Positions 1 through 8,763 of a stretch of 64,000 nt of DNA are shown here, piece by piece; position 1 is the first letter of the stretch; each line of letters starts with the position of its first letter. This stretch comes from Limnohabitans sp. 2KL-17 (GTDB lineage: Bacteria > Pseudomonadota > Gammaproteobacteria > Burkholderiales > Burkholderiaceae_C), in the NCBI RefSeq assembly GCF_003063415.1, contig NZ_NESK01000018.1, positions 23,176-87,175 of the forward strand, given 5' to 3'. The notes under the pieces were generated by a model. The model was not told where the DNA came from and ran no database searches. It saw only the letters and a program-made list of their open reading frames with translations. The position numbers were made by a program, and so were the translations under genes.

Positions 1-489
1 CCGGGTCTGATTGAGGGTGCCTCTGAAGGTGCTGGCTTGGGGCACTTGTTCTTGCGCCATTTGCAGCGCACCCGCTTGTTACTGCACGTGGTTGACTTTG
101 CACCGTTTGACGACAACGTTGACCCAGTGCAGCAAGCCAAGGCCATCGTGGCCGAACTCAAAAAATACGATCCGGGCCTGTACAACAAGCCACGCTGGTT
201 GGTGCTCAATAAGCTGGACATGGTGCCCGCTGAAGAGCGCGAGGCTCGCGTGAAGGATTTCATCAAGCGCATGCGCTACAAAGGCCCGGTCTTCCAGATT
301 TCGGCCTTGACGCGAGAAGGTTGCGAGCCCCTGATCAAGGAAATCTACAAGCACATCCGGGCCCAGCAAATCATTGAACAAGGCGTTGTGGACATTGACC
401 CTCGTTTCAAGGAGCAAGACAAGCCACAAGCGCCTGATGCCGATGATCCGCGATTCAAAACACCGTCTTCTGAGCCCAACGACGCCTAG
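1..489 (+). CDS. obgE: Obg/CgtA GTPase, C-terminal part (5' end outside window)
   Basis: Open from base 1 with no start in the window. The first codons read [20 protein letters not shown], the switch II region that follows the G3 DxPG motif of Obg GTPases. The G4 motif appears as NKLD (in [10 protein letters not shown]) and a G5-like ISAL follows, so the last ~160 residues of the G domain plus a short acidic and proline-containing tail are present. Obg proteins bind GTP, associate with the 50S ribosomal subunit and act in ribosome assembly and stress control. proB follows 48 bases downstream on the same strand, a common obgE-proB arrangement in betaproteobacteria, so the two are probably co-transcribed. 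The family assignment is firm; the N-terminal OBG fold cannot be seen. Confidence 0.95.
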   Translation, partial: PGLIEGASEGAGLGHLFLRHLQRTRLLLHVVDFAPFDDNVDPVQQAKAIVAELKKYDPGLYNKPRWLVLNKLDMVPAEEREARVKDFIKRMRYKGPVFQISALTREGCEPLIKEIYKHIRAQQIIEQGVVDIDPRFKEQDKPQAPDADDPRFKTPSSEPNDA

Positions 490-537
490 CATCCACCCCT
501 GCGACTTGCTGTCCAACAGCAAAGTAAACCCCCAAGC

Positions 538-1674
538 ATGACCACCCCTGCCGTTTCCAATCTCTTGCGTGACGCCCGCCGCATCGTTGTCAAAGTGGGT
601 TCCAGCCTGGTGACCAACGAAGGTCGCGGTCTGGATGAAGAAGCGATCGGCGAATGGTGCCGACAGATGGCCTTGCTCAGCGCTGAAGGCAAAGAGGTGG
701 TCATGGTGTCCAGTGGTGCCATTGCCGAAGGCATGAAACGCCTGGGATGGGCCACGCGTCCCAGTGAGGTGCCAGCCTTGCAAGCTGCGGCCGCCGTGGG
801 CCAGATGGGCTTGGCACAAGTGTACGAAACCAAGCTGCGTGAAAACGGCATGGGCAGCGCCCAGGTGTTGCTGACACATGCCGATCTGGCTGATCGCGAG
901 CGTTACCTCAATGCCCGGTCCACCTTGCTGACCTTGCTGCAACACCGCGTTTTACCGGTCATCAACGAAAACGATACGGTCGTCAACGACGAGATCAAGT
1001 TCGGTGACAACGACACATTGGGTGCCCTAGTGGCCAACTTGATCGAGGCAGACCTGCTGATCATCCTCACCGATCAAAAAGGTCTCTACACCGCGGATCC
1101 CCGCAAAGACCCCTCAGCCACGTTTGTGCACGAAGCCCGCGCAGGCGATGTGGCACTTGAAGCCATGGCCGGTGGGGCTGGTTCCAGCATTGGCAAGGGC
1201 GGCATGATCACAAAAATCCTCGCGGCCAAACGGGCCGCGGGCTCGGGCGCTTCCACTGTGATCGCCTGGGGCCGTGAGCCGGATGCGCTGCTGCGCTTGA
1301 GTCAGGGTGACAACATGGGCACCTTGCTGGTGGCCCAAACGGCTAAACAGCAAGCCCGCAAGCAATGGATGGCCGATCACCTTCAGTTGCGTGGGTCGGT
1401 CACGGTCGATGCCGGGGCTGCACATAAAGTGTTGACTGAAGGCAAGAGCTTGCTGCCCATTGGCATGAACGGTGTAGCCGGGGATTTTTCACGCGGGGAT
1501 GTCATCGCCATTCGGGATGAACAAGGGGCAGAAATCGCTCGCGGCTTGGCCAATTACGCCAGCGCCGAAGCCCGATTGTTATGCCGAAAGCCCTCGCACG
1601 AATACGAAGCTTTGCTGGGCTACACCGCCGAGCCCGAAATGGTGCATCGGGACAACCTGATTTTGACCCGCTGA
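538..1674 (+). CDS. proB: Glutamate 5-kinase with C-terminal PUA domain
   Basis: 378 residues, the normal length of two-domain ProB. The N-terminal amino-acid-kinase fold (about residues 10-260) carries the early [13 protein letters not shown] phosphate-binding segment, the [11 protein letters not shown] segment and the INENDTV glutamate-binding loop. The C-terminal ~80 residues match a PUA domain. ProB phosphorylates glutamate to glutamyl-5-phosphate in the cytosol, the first and feedback-controlled step of proline synthesis. proA is not adjacent. The ATG at 538 is used because the protein then starts directly with the kinase domain. It lies just downstream of obgE on the same strand. Confidence 0.97.
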   Translation: MTTPAVSNLLRDARRIVVKVGSSLVTNEGRGLDEEAIGEWCRQMALLSAEGKEVVMVSSGAIAEGMKRLGWATRPSEVPALQAAAAVGQMGLAQVYETKLRENGMGSAQVLLTHADLADRERYLNARSTLLTLLQHRVLPVINENDTVVNDEIKFGDNDTLGALVANLIEADLLIILTDQKGLYTADPRKDPSATFVHEARAGDVALEAMAGGAGSSIGKGGMITKILAAKRAAGSGASTVIAWGREPDALLRLSQGDNMGTLLVAQTAKQQARKQWMADHLQLRGSVTVDAGAAHKVLTEGKSLLPIGMNGVAGDFSRGDVIAIRDEQGAEIARGLANYASAEARLLCRKPSHEYEALLGYTAEPEMVHRDNLILTR

Positions 1675-1707
1675 CCGCCAGGCTTGCACGCACAAGCCTG
1701 ACTGGCT

Positions 1708-2325
1708 TCAGCCTTGTGGATTCGGATCGAAGCTGGCCCCGGGCGGAAGCTCCATGTGCAAGGGGGGCTCCATTTCCAAGGACCCGTTGTCAGGGTCTAG
1801 GCCTTCGCGAAGGCTTCGACTGCCACCGCGCAAATAGCGGTTTTGCCTTTCTTGGCGCGGCAAAAACCTGGCCAACTCGGTCAGTGCCATTTCGTACACA
1901 CCGCGTTTGAACTCGACCACCACATCGAGTGGCACCCAGTAGTCGTTCCAACGCCAAGCGTCGAACTCGGGGTGGTCAGTGGCGCGCAAGTTCAGATGGT
2001 GGTCGTGCCCCATCAATTGCAGCAGATACCAGATCTGTTTCTGGCCTTTGTAAAAACCCCGAGCATCCCTGCGGATGAAGCGGTCTGGCACTTCATAGCG
2101 CAACCAGTCACGGGTTCGGGCCACGATGCGCACATGCTCCGGTTGGAGACCCACTTCTTCATGCAGTTCACGGAACATAGCTTGCTCAGGACTTTCGCCC
2201 CGGTCAATGCCACCTTGCGGAAACTGCCAGCTGTGGGTTCGTATGCGTTTGCCCCAGAAAACCTGGTTTCTCTGGTTGAGCAGAATGATGCCGACGTTCG
2301 GCCTAAAGCCTTCACGGTCAAGCAT
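1708..2325 (-). CDS. rppH: RNA pyrophosphohydrolase (Nudix)
   Basis: 205 residues beginning [15 protein letters not shown], the usual RppH N-terminus. The full Nudix box is visible as [20 protein letters not shown] followed by VGL. RppH removes pyrophosphate from the 5' end of mRNA and so triggers RNase E-dependent decay. An in-frame TTG at 2337 would add four residues, but the ATG at 2325 has a GGGG ribosome-binding stretch at good distance and matches the family start, so it is preferred. It is divergent from proS with about 100 bases between them, which must hold both promoters. The C-terminal ~45 residues are poorly conserved and rich in Pro and Gly. Confidence 0.94.
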   Translation of the reverse strand: MLDREGFRPNVGIILLNQRNQVFWGKRIRTHSWQFPQGGIDRGESPEQAMFRELHEEVGLQPEHVRIVARTRDWLRYEVPDRFIRRDARGFYKGQKQIWYLLQLMGHDHHLNLRATDHPEFDAWRWNDYWVPLDVVVEFKRGVYEMALTELARFLPRQERQNRYLRGGSRSLREGLDPDNGSLEMEPPLHMELPPGASFDPNPQG

Positions 2326-2424
2326 AATCAACCCCAAATTTTTAAATTGTGTTCATTATGCACGCCACATTGGCGCTCGCTCTTGGATGTTTCCCTGATT
2401 CCCCTGTTTTGTTAGCGTGCCGCG

Positions 2425-4170
2425 ATGAAAGCTTCCCAATTCCTCATTTCCACCCTCAAAGAAGCGCCGGCTGATGCCGAAGTCGCCAGCCACAAATTGA
2501 TGACGCGTGCAGGGCTGATCAAGAAGTTGGGCGCTGGCATTTACAACTACATGCCGATGGGTTTGCGCGTGATTCGCAAGGTCGAAGCCATCGTGCGCGA
2601 AGAGATGAACCGCGCTGGCGCCATCGAGATGACCATGCCCGTGGTTCAGCCCGCGGAGCTGTGGCAGGAAACAGGGCGTTTTGAAAAGATGGGCCCTGAG
2701 TTGTTGCGCATCAAAGACCGTCATGGCCGCGATTTTGTGATCCAGCCGACCAGCGAGGAAGTGGTCACCGACGTGGTGCGCCAGGAAGTGCGCAGCTACA
2801 AGCAACTGCCTAAGAATTTTTACCAGATTCAGACCAAATTCCGGGATGAACGACGGCCCCGTTTTGGCCTGATGCGAGGCCGTGAATTCACCATGAAAGA
2901 CGCGTACAGCTTTGACCGCGACATGCTCAGTGCCAAGGCAAGCTACCAGGTGATGGCAGGTGCATACCGCAAAATTTTTGATCGCTTCGGCTTGACCTAC
3001 CGTGCCGTAGCTGCCGACAGCGGTGCTATCGGGGGGGACCTGAGCGAAGAATTTCAGGTGATCGCCGCGACCGGCGAAGACGCCATCGTGTATTGCCCCA
3101 GCAGCAACTATGCCGCCAACATGGAAAAGGCTGAGGCTCTTGCCCCCAGCCAGCGAAGGGGTGCTGCAACCCAGGCACTGACAAAAACAGCGACCCCCGG
3201 TAAAAGCACCTGCGAAGACGTTGCCACCTTGCTCAACGTGCCGCTGTCCTCCACTGTCAAGTCGCTGGTGCTGGCCACCGATCAGCTGAACGCGCAGGGC
3301 GAGATCGTCAAATCTCAAGTGTGGCTGCTGCTGCTGCGCGGTGACCACGACATGAACGAAGTCAAGGTCGGCAAGCTGCCTGGCATGGAGGGGGGCTTTC
3401 GCTTTGCCACCCTGACCGAGATCGAAGACCACTTTGGCTGTAAGCCCGGCTACCTGGGTCCGCTGGATTTGAAAAAACCCGTCCACACCGTGGCTGATCG
3501 TGATGTGGCCGTCATGGCCGACTGGATTTGCGGTGCCAACGAAGAAGGCTTCCACACCACGGGCGTGAACTGGGGCCGGGACTTGCCCGAACCGGCGTTG
3601 GTCGTCGACCTGCGCAACGTGGTGGCGGGTGACCAATCGCCAGACGGTCAAGGTGAGCTGGCGATTGAGCGCGGCATTGAAGTGGGCCATGTCTTTTACC
3701 TGGGCACCAAATACTCCAAGGCCATGAACGCTACCTTCTTGGACGAGAACGGCAAACCCCAGTTCTTGGAGATGGGTTGCTATGGCATCGGCATCACCCG
3801 CTTGCCCGCCGCTGCCATTGAGCAAAATCACGACGAACGCGGCATCATCTGGCCCGATGCGATTGCGCCATTCACAGCTGTGATCTGCCCCATCGGCATG
3901 GACCGCAGCGAAGCCGTGAAGGCCGAGGCCGAACGCATTTACGCCGCCTTGCTGGCCGATGGCGTGGACGTCATCCTGGATGACCGGGGTGAGCGCCCTG
4001 GCGCGATGTTTGCTGATTGGGAATTGATCGGGGTACCGCACCGCATCACTATCGGAGACAAGGGGCTCAAGGATGGCCTGATCGAATACCAGCACCGGCG
4101 CGATTCAGAAGCGACCAAGGTGGCTGTTTCGGCCATTCTGGCGCACATCAAAACCCGCATGGCCGCCTGA
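2425..4170 (+). CDS. proS: Prolyl-tRNA synthetase, bacterial type with editing domain
   Basis: 581 residues, typical of the bacterial (ProS type 1) enzyme. Class II catalytic core motifs flank an inserted YbaK-like editing domain at roughly residues 225-405 (around [21 protein letters not shown]), followed by motif 3 ([17 protein letters not shown]) and the C-terminal anticodon-binding domain (ending about 580). It charges tRNA-Pro and hydrolyses mischarged Ala-tRNA-Pro in the cytosol. The ATG at 2425 is followed by [18 protein letters not shown], the canonical start of the family. A lytic transglycosylase gene begins 13 bases downstream on the same strand. Confidence 0.97.
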   Translation: MKASQFLISTLKEAPADAEVASHKLMTRAGLIKKLGAGIYNYMPMGLRVIRKVEAIVREEMNRAGAIEMTMPVVQPAELWQETGRFEKMGPELLRIKDRHGRDFVIQPTSEEVVTDVVRQEVRSYKQLPKNFYQIQTKFRDERRPRFGLMRGREFTMKDAYSFDRDMLSAKASYQVMAGAYRKIFDRFGLTYRAVAADSGAIGGDLSEEFQVIAATGEDAIVYCPSSNYAANMEKAEALAPSQRRGAATQALTKTATPGKSTCEDVATLLNVPLSSTVKSLVLATDQLNAQGEIVKSQVWLLLLRGDHDMNEVKVGKLPGMEGGFRFATLTEIEDHFGCKPGYLGPLDLKKPVHTVADRDVAVMADWICGANEEGFHTTGVNWGRDLPEPALVVDLRNVVAGDQSPDGQGELAIERGIEVGHVFYLGTKYSKAMNATFLDENGKPQFLEMGCYGIGITRLPAAAIEQNHDERGIIWPDAIAPFTAVICPIGMDRSEAVKAEAERIYAALLADGVDVILDDRGERPGAMFADWELIGVPHRITIGDKGLKDGLIEYQHRRDSEATKVAVSAILAHIKTRMAA

Positions 4171-4183
4171 TTCGCGTTGGGGC

Positions 4184-4849
4184 ATGTCGGCTTTCGTCGC
4201 CCTTCATTTTGAACCGATTACCCGCCGCCAAGCGTTGCAGCGACTGGCAAAAAGCGCCTTGCTGGGCACAGGCCTCAGCGTTTTGCCTTTCACGTCAGTT
4301 CATGCGGGCACACAAGTCGAAGAGCAATTGTCAACTGCTGTGCGCACCGCCCTCAGCGCGGCAGTCGCTGGTGACGCACCGCCAGAGCCGGTGCTGACCA
4401 CCCCCTCCGATCAGCAGGCCTATGCCCGATGGCTTGCAGCCACTGGCCAGGGGCTGGTTCGTTTTCAGCGGAACCCCGTTGAGCGGCAAGAGTTCTTGCA
4501 AACCCTTTGGTACGAGGCACGCCGGGCAGGTCTGTCTTTGTCACTGGTGTTAGGTTTGGTTCAGGTTGAAAGCGCGTTTCGCAAACACGCTGTGTCGTCT
4601 GCAGGGGCTATGGGTTTCATGCAGGTCATGCCATTTTGGGCGCGCTCCATTGGTGATGGCGATCAGAGCCGACTGTTTCACATGCAAACCAATTTGCGTT
4701 TCGGGTGCGTGATCTTGCGGCATTACCTTGACCGTGAGCGCGGTGATCTGTTTCTTGGGCTTGGGCGTTACAACGGCTCCCGGGGCCAAGCCGCGTATCC
4801 CGATGCCGTGCTGAAGGCGCAGCGGGCTTGGCTACACGGGGTGGATTGA
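4184..4849 (+). CDS. Lytic transglycosylase (SLT domain), exported, possible Tat signal
   Basis: 221 residues. The SLT fold covers about residues 115-220, with catalytic Glu in LVQVESAF, the GAMGFMQVMP loop and the LGRYNGSRG segment. These are diagnostic for Slt/MltE-like murein lytic transglycosylases, which cleave the MurNAc-GlcNAc bond in the periplasm. The N-terminus has ITRRQALQ followed by a hydrophobic stretch ending VHAG, so the signal may be Tat-dependent rather than Sec; the twin-Arg motif is imperfect and this is an inference. The start ATG lies 13 bases after proS, suggesting co-transcription. No other peptidoglycan genes are nearby. Confidence 0.9.
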   Translation: MSAFVALHFEPITRRQALQRLAKSALLGTGLSVLPFTSVHAGTQVEEQLSTAVRTALSAAVAGDAPPEPVLTTPSDQQAYARWLAATGQGLVRFQRNPVERQEFLQTLWYEARRAGLSLSLVLGLVQVESAFRKHAVSSAGAMGFMQVMPFWARSIGDGDQSRLFHMQTNLRFGCVILRHYLDRERGDLFLGLGRYNGSRGQAAYPDAVLKAQRAWLHGVD

Positions 4850-4850
4850 G

Positions 4851-5288
4851 TCAGTCTCGGGTGGCGTGGCGTTGCACGCACGCGATGTAGGCCTCGCCAT
4901 CGGGCATGCGGCCGGCGCGTTGGCTTTCGTGAACCATTCGGCCCAGACATTCCATGGTCTGGTGGTGTGCATCGTGCAGTGAGTTGAGTTTGTGGGTGAG
5001 CAACTCCACCGCTTGGCGAATGCCACGGGGTTGGTCAATGCTGCATTGCTCGCTGATGGACAGGTGCATCGACAAGTGCAGAAAAGGGTTTTCCTGGTTC
5101 GGATCGGCTTTGTGCATGCTGGCCAGAGCGGCATCGACATCGGCCAGTTCAGCGTGGTATTCGGGGTGCTCGTTGATCCATTGGCTGACGAGCATTTCCA
5201 TGGGTTCCAGAGTGGCTTCCGTGCGGGCTTTGGCGTAGACACCGCAAAAAAAACGCCGCACATCGGCTTGGGAGGGTTGAATCAGCAT
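4851..5288 (-). CDS. DUF1841 family protein
   Basis: 145 residues, small and soluble. It matches the DUF1841 family as I recall it, common in beta- and gammaproteobacteria: an N-terminal segment with FFCGVYAKA, then WINEHPEYH, and a His-rich central helix with NPFLHLSMHLSISEQ. The repeated His and Glu residues suggest metal or ligand binding, but no function is established. The gene converges with the lytic transglycosylase with only one base between the two stops. The start at 5288 is the first ATG and gives full family length. Confidence 0.85.
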   Translation of the reverse strand: MLIQPSQADVRRFFCGVYAKARTEATLEPMEMLVSQWINEHPEYHAELADVDAALASMHKADPNQENPFLHLSMHLSISEQCSIDQPRGIRQAVELLTHKLNSLHDAHHQTMECLGRMVHESQRAGRMPDGEAYIACVQRHATRD

Positions 5289-5333
5289 GGGGTGGATTGT
5301 CTCTTAAGTACAGCTGTTTTAAGCAGTGAGAGG

Positions 5334-5399
5334 CCGGGGTCTGGGGCCAAGGCTCAGAGGCGCTTCGCTTTGCCACATCGCCCTGGCCCCAGACCCCGG
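5334..5399. repeat. Long GC-rich inverted repeat (16-bp perfect arms)
   Basis: Left arm 5334-5349 (CCGGGGTCTGGGGCCA) and right arm 5384-5399 (TGGCCCCAGACCCCGG) are perfect reverse complements separated by 34 bases. No T-tract follows either arm, so a simple intrinsic terminator is unlikely. It lies in the ~280-base spacer between the divergent DUF1841 and thiolase genes. It could be a dispersed extragenic palindrome (REP-like) or a long RNA hairpin. I saw no second copy in this window. Confidence 0.6.
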
Positions 5400-5527
5400 T
5401 CCTTCACATGGTTTGATGGATGGCGCCGCCGTCACGCCTTGCTGCCAGACGCCATGCTCTGAATTCAGAAGCAGGCGTACTTCAACTTCAATGCTGGCCC
5501 TAGAATACAAAAGAGCACCTAAATTTC

Positions 5528-5543
5528 ATGCAATATAATGCAT
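5528..5543 (+). promoter_or_regulatory. TATAAT -10 element inside an inverted repeat, thiolase promoter
   Basis: ATGCA (5528-5532) and TGCAT (5539-5543) form an inverted repeat around ATATAA. A perfect TATAAT occupies 5534-5539. Transcription from this -10 would start at about 5546, downstream of the ATG at 5538, which argues that translation begins at 5571. The palindrome over the -10 looks like a repressor operator. No good -35 is visible. Confidence 0.45.
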
Positions 5544-5570
5544 AAAGACAACCTTCACGAAACGACCAAC

Positions 5571-6773
5571 ATGAACCAAGCCTACATTTGCGACGCGATC
5601 CGTACCCCTTTTGGCCGTTACGGCGGTGCTTTGAGCAGCGTTCGCACCGACGATCTGGGCGCGGTGCCCTTGCGCGCACTGATGGCCCGCAACCCGAAAG
5701 TGGACTGGGCCGCCGTGACCGATGTGCTGTATGGCTGCGCCAACCAGGCCGGTGAAGACAACCGCAATGTGGCGCACATGAGCAGCCTGCTGGCAGGTTT
5801 GCCCATCGATGTGCCGGGCGGCACCATCAACCGACTTTGCGGTTCGGGCCTGGACGCCATTGGCACCGCCGCCCGCGCCATCAAGGCGGGGGAAGCCGGG
5901 CTGATGATTGCCGGTGGCGTGGAAAGCATGAGCCGCGCCCCGTTTGTCATGCCCAAAGCCGAAAGCGCCTTCAGCCGCGCCAATGCGGTCTACGACACCA
6001 CCATCGGCTGGCGTTTTGTCAACAAGTTGATGAAGGCGCAATACGGCGTGGACTCGATGCCCGAGACCGCAGAAAACGTGGCAACCGACTACAAGATCGA
6101 GCGCGAAGCGCAAGACCTGATGGCCTACAACAGCCAATTGCGCGCCGTCGCCGCGATCAAGGCGGGTCACCTGGCGCGCGAAATCGTGGGTGTGAGCATT
6201 CCCCAGAAAAAGGGCGACGCCGTCCTCGTGGACACCGACGAACACCCGCGTGAAACCAGCCTCGAAGCGCTGGCCAAGCTCAAAGGTGTGGTGCGCCCTG
6301 ATGGCACCGTGACCGCAGGCAATGCCTCGGGTGTGAACGATGGCGCGTGTGCCTTGCTGCTGGCAAGTGAAACCGAAGCGGCGAAAAACGGCCTCACGCC
6401 CAAAGCGCGTGTGGTGGGCATGGCCACTGCGGGTGTGGCCCCGCGTGTCATGGGCATTGGCCCTGCACCGGCCACGCTCAAGGTGCTGGCCCAAACAGGC
6501 TTGACCATCGACCACATGGACGTGATCGAGCTGAACGAAGCCTTTGCGGCACAAGGCCTGGCCGTGATGCGCATGCTGGGACTGAAAGACGACGACGCCC
6601 GTGTGAACGCCTGGGGCGGCGCCATCGCCTTGGGGCACCCGTTGGGTGCCTCGGGTGCCCGCTTGGTCACCACCGCCATCAACCGCCTGCAACAAACATC
6701 CGGCCGCTACGCACTGTGCACCATGTGCATTGGTGTGGGTCAGGGCATTGCACTGATCATCGAGCGCGTTTGA
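5571..6773 (+). CDS. pcaF: 3-oxoadipyl-CoA thiolase-like acetyl-CoA acyltransferase
   Basis: 400 residues. The start MNQAYICDAIRTPFGRYGGA and the segments YGCANQAGEDNRNVA and NRLCGSGLDAIGTAARAI match the PcaF/PaaJ type of thiolase. Nucleophilic Cys90 sits in NRLCGSG, the catalytic His in GGAIALGHPLGASGAR and the second Cys in CTMCIGVGQG. The expected reaction is CoA-dependent cleavage of 3-oxoadipyl-CoA to succinyl-CoA and acetyl-CoA, or of another 3-oxoacyl-CoA. No other beta-ketoadipate genes are present, so the physiological substrate is open. An upstream in-frame ATG at 5538 overlaps the -10 element, so 5571 is preferred. A strong terminator follows at 6821-6841. Confidence 0.88.
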   Translation: MNQAYICDAIRTPFGRYGGALSSVRTDDLGAVPLRALMARNPKVDWAAVTDVLYGCANQAGEDNRNVAHMSSLLAGLPIDVPGGTINRLCGSGLDAIGTAARAIKAGEAGLMIAGGVESMSRAPFVMPKAESAFSRANAVYDTTIGWRFVNKLMKAQYGVDSMPETAENVATDYKIEREAQDLMAYNSQLRAVAAIKAGHLAREIVGVSIPQKKGDAVLVDTDEHPRETSLEALAKLKGVVRPDGTVTAGNASGVNDGACALLLASETEAAKNGLTPKARVVGMATAGVAPRVMGIGPAPATLKVLAQTGLTIDHMDVIELNEAFAAQGLAVMRMLGLKDDDARVNAWGGAIALGHPLGASGARLVTTAINRLQQTSGRYALCTMCIGVGQGIALIIERV

Positions 6774-6788
6774 CGCATGCCCCCGTGA

Positions 6789-7199
6789 TCAAGCCCAGGG
6801 TGACAAAGGCTCTGGCCACCAGCCCCTTCGGGGGCTTTTTTGTGCCTGCTGCCATTCTTGCGCGCTGACTTCGATGTCCATGCGCAGCAGTGCAGCACCC
6901 ATGGCTTTGCCCAGGTTGTCCAGCCGCAGATTGCGTGCGCCGCCACCTTGAAGAGCGCCTTCCAGCACGAATTTCATGGCCAGGATGTTGGGCAACGCCC
7001 AGGCTTGCACCTTGCCCGGCAGCCAGGGGTCAAAGTGGGCTTGTACTTTGTCTGCTGTGACTTCGCGTTCAATGATCCGATAGCCGTCTTCGTTCCAGGC
7101 GAACAGGCCAAAGTCCACCCAGTCGGCTTTGTCACCGCTGCGGGCGTGGGCCAGGTGGGCCAGGGGCATGCGCAAGAGGCTTGGGTTTAGGGTGTTCAT
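6789..7199 (-). CDS. AtuA C-terminal-type small subunit
   Basis: 136 residues starting MNTLNPSLLRMPLAHLAHARSGDKADW. This resembles the C-terminal domain found in AtuA-family proteins (HARSGDKGN-like motif, VREV-like strand, HFDPWLPGKVQAWALPNI, then LDNLGKAMGAALLRMDIEV). Its ATG overlaps the TGA of the large AtuA gene (7196-7199), so the two are translationally coupled. In several relatives these domains are one protein. Its last ~17 codons cover the hairpin that serves as the terminator of the convergent thiolase gene. The exact biochemical role of AtuA proteins is not established. Confidence 0.82.
   Translation of the reverse strand: MNTLNPSLLRMPLAHLAHARSGDKADWVDFGLFAWNEDGYRIIEREVTADKVQAHFDPWLPGKVQAWALPNILAMKFVLEGALQGGGARNLRLDNLGKAMGAALLRMDIEVSAQEWQQAQKSPRRGWWPEPLSPWA
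6821..6841 (+). terminator. Intrinsic terminator of the thiolase gene
   Basis: AGCCCC-TTCG-GGGGCT followed by seven T residues: a 6-bp perfect stem, stable tetraloop and T-tract about 50 bases after the thiolase stop. In the other direction there is no T-tract, so it should act only on plus-strand transcripts. It lies inside the 3' coding end of the convergent AtuA C-terminal gene. Confidence 0.85.
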
Positions 7200-8587
7200 G
7201 TGTTGAGTTCCAGAATTTCAAGGCGGGCCTGAACCCTGTTGCGAGGAATCAGTGTGGGCCAGATACCCAGCAATTCGCTGCTGCTGTTCATGCCCTGAAA
7301 GCCACAGGTGTAGGCCGGCCCGCTCAGGGCCATCCAGGGAAAGAGGCGACCAAAACCATCGGCCGCCGCTTTGACTTGTGTGCGCAAGGCCATGCGAACC
7401 CAGATCTCTGCGCGCTCATTCAGTTCTGTGGCTGAAGGCAATTGGGCCAGCGGGCCGTGCGCCGAATTGAGGCCCGGATACTCCACAAAAAGTTCGTCAA
7501 AAGGCAACTTTCGCTCCTTGAGTTGGCAGCGGATCATGGCCTCCGCGGCGTGCACTTTGTCCCAGGCGTCGGGCCATGAAAAGCCCCAACTGACCTCCGC
7601 CTTGAAGCCATCTTTGAAGCCCGCCACCGCCTTCAACTGGTCGCCAGGGCGCGCGCCTTTGGCCCCAGTCAAGCGCACCCGGTGATGGCCTTCATCGGTC
7701 AATGCGATTTGGCCCATGTCCAGCACCACGTCGGGCGACAGGTAAGCGTGTGGGTTGTGCACCTCGTAGAGAAGTTGCTGGCGGACCGTGTCAAAGTTAA
7801 CCAGGCCACCCGTGTCCGGTGCTTTGGTCAGGATGGCCGTGCCATCGGCCTGTACCTCGGCAATCGGGTAGCCAATGTGGGCCAGATCGGGGATGGCTTG
7901 CCAGCTGCCCTGGCTGCCAAAATTGCCACCGCTGCCCTGGCCCGAGCATTCCAGCAAGTGGCCCACCGCCAGACCTTGGGCCAAGCGGTTGAAATCTTCA
8001 GACGTGCTGGCATCGCCCAGCTTCCAGCCCAGGCCGTGCACCAGCGGCCCCAAAAACAGCGCTGCATCGGCCACTCGCCCGGTGATCACGATGTCAGCCC
8101 CCTGGTCCAACGCATCCACGATGGGTTGCGCCCCCAAGTAGGCGTTGCCAAACACCAGACGCTCGCGCACGCTGCTCATGTCTGCACCGTTCATCATGTG
8201 GTCAAACCGTGTGCCTGCGTCTTGTAAAAGGGGTAGTACGTCATCTCCCGACACCACCGCGATGTGCGGGTGCCAGCCAGCGCCTGCCAGAGCATTGCGC
8301 ACCGCCAAGGCGGCGCCCATCGAGTTCAGGCCGCCTGCGTTGCACACAAACCGAACGCCGCGTGGCTGCATCAGCGGCCACAGGCGCAAGAGCATGGGCA
8401 CCACATCGCGGGCATAGCCCAGCGACGGGTCGCGTTGGCGGTCTTTTTGAAGAATGGCCAGCGTGAGCTCGGCCAGGTGGTCGCTGGCGATGAACTGGAC
8501 TTGGCCGCGCTCGATGCTGGCGACCACGGGCTCCCAGTTATCGCCGTAAAAACCGAGGCCGGAACCGATGCGAATGGCATTTGTCAT
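7196..8587 (-). CDS. atuA: AtuA-family protein (DUF1446, acyclic terpene utilization), large subunit
   Basis: 463 residues starting MTNAIRIGSGLGFYGDNWEP. The early glycine-rich IRIGSGLGFYGD, the RFVCNAGGLNSMG segment, DIVITGRVADAALFLGPL and the GQGSGGNFGSQG region are typical of the DUF1446/AtuA family. AtuA is required with AtuB-H for citronellol/geraniol degradation in Pseudomonas, but its reaction is unknown. Here the protein ends before the C-terminal domain, which is encoded by the overlapping next gene. Longer starts up to 8710 are possible, but the family start is at the ATG at 8587. It is divergent from a LIV-type importer and about 13 kb from the other atu-like genes at 20.4-27.6 kb. 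Confidence 0.85.
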   Translation of the reverse strand: MTNAIRIGSGLGFYGDNWEPVVASIERGQVQFIASDHLAELTLAILQKDRQRDPSLGYARDVVPMLLRLWPLMQPRGVRFVCNAGGLNSMGAALAVRNALAGAGWHPHIAVVSGDDVLPLLQDAGTRFDHMMNGADMSSVRERLVFGNAYLGAQPIVDALDQGADIVITGRVADAALFLGPLVHGLGWKLGDASTSEDFNRLAQGLAVGHLLECSGQGSGGNFGSQGSWQAIPDLAHIGYPIAEVQADGTAILTKAPDTGGLVNFDTVRQQLLYEVHNPHAYLSPDVVLDMGQIALTDEGHHRVRLTGAKGARPGDQLKAVAGFKDGFKAEVSWGFSWPDAWDKVHAAEAMIRCQLKERKLPFDELFVEYPGLNSAHGPLAQLPSATELNERAEIWVRMALRTQVKAAADGFGRLFPWMALSGPAYTCGFQGMNSSSELLGIWPTLIPRNRVQARLEILELNT

Positions 8588-8666
8588 GCGGGGATATTGA
8601 AGCCTTGTGTTTGAGTTTGAATGGGGGACAACCCCTAGGGAAAGTCTCGTGTAAGACATACATAAT

Positions 8667-8693
8667 CGCACGGTCGTTCGCAAATGCTTTTGC
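8667..8693. promoter_or_regulatory. Candidate operator(s) in the atuA/livH divergent promoter region
   Basis: Two overlapping inverted repeats lie in the 176-base spacer. CGCACGGTCGTTCG (8667-8680) has CG.ACG..CGT.CG symmetry, like many TetR-family operators. GCAAA-TGCT-TTTGC (8680-8693) has perfect 5-base arms. A similar GCAAA-N3-TTTGC occurs at 28829-28841 between two other acyl-CoA genes. A shared TetR-type regulator is possible but untested. Confidence 0.4.
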
Positions 8694-8763
8694 CCAGGCT
8701 CGAAGCCCATGGCAAAGCCAATGCGGACTTTGGCAAGACAATAAAAACACAGAGGAGACGGGC

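Noticed and set aside
2356..4095. Long minus-strand frame (579 codons) opposite proS
   Set aside because: Shadow of a certain prolyl-tRNA synthetase; the translated product is His/Gln-rich antisense without any fold.
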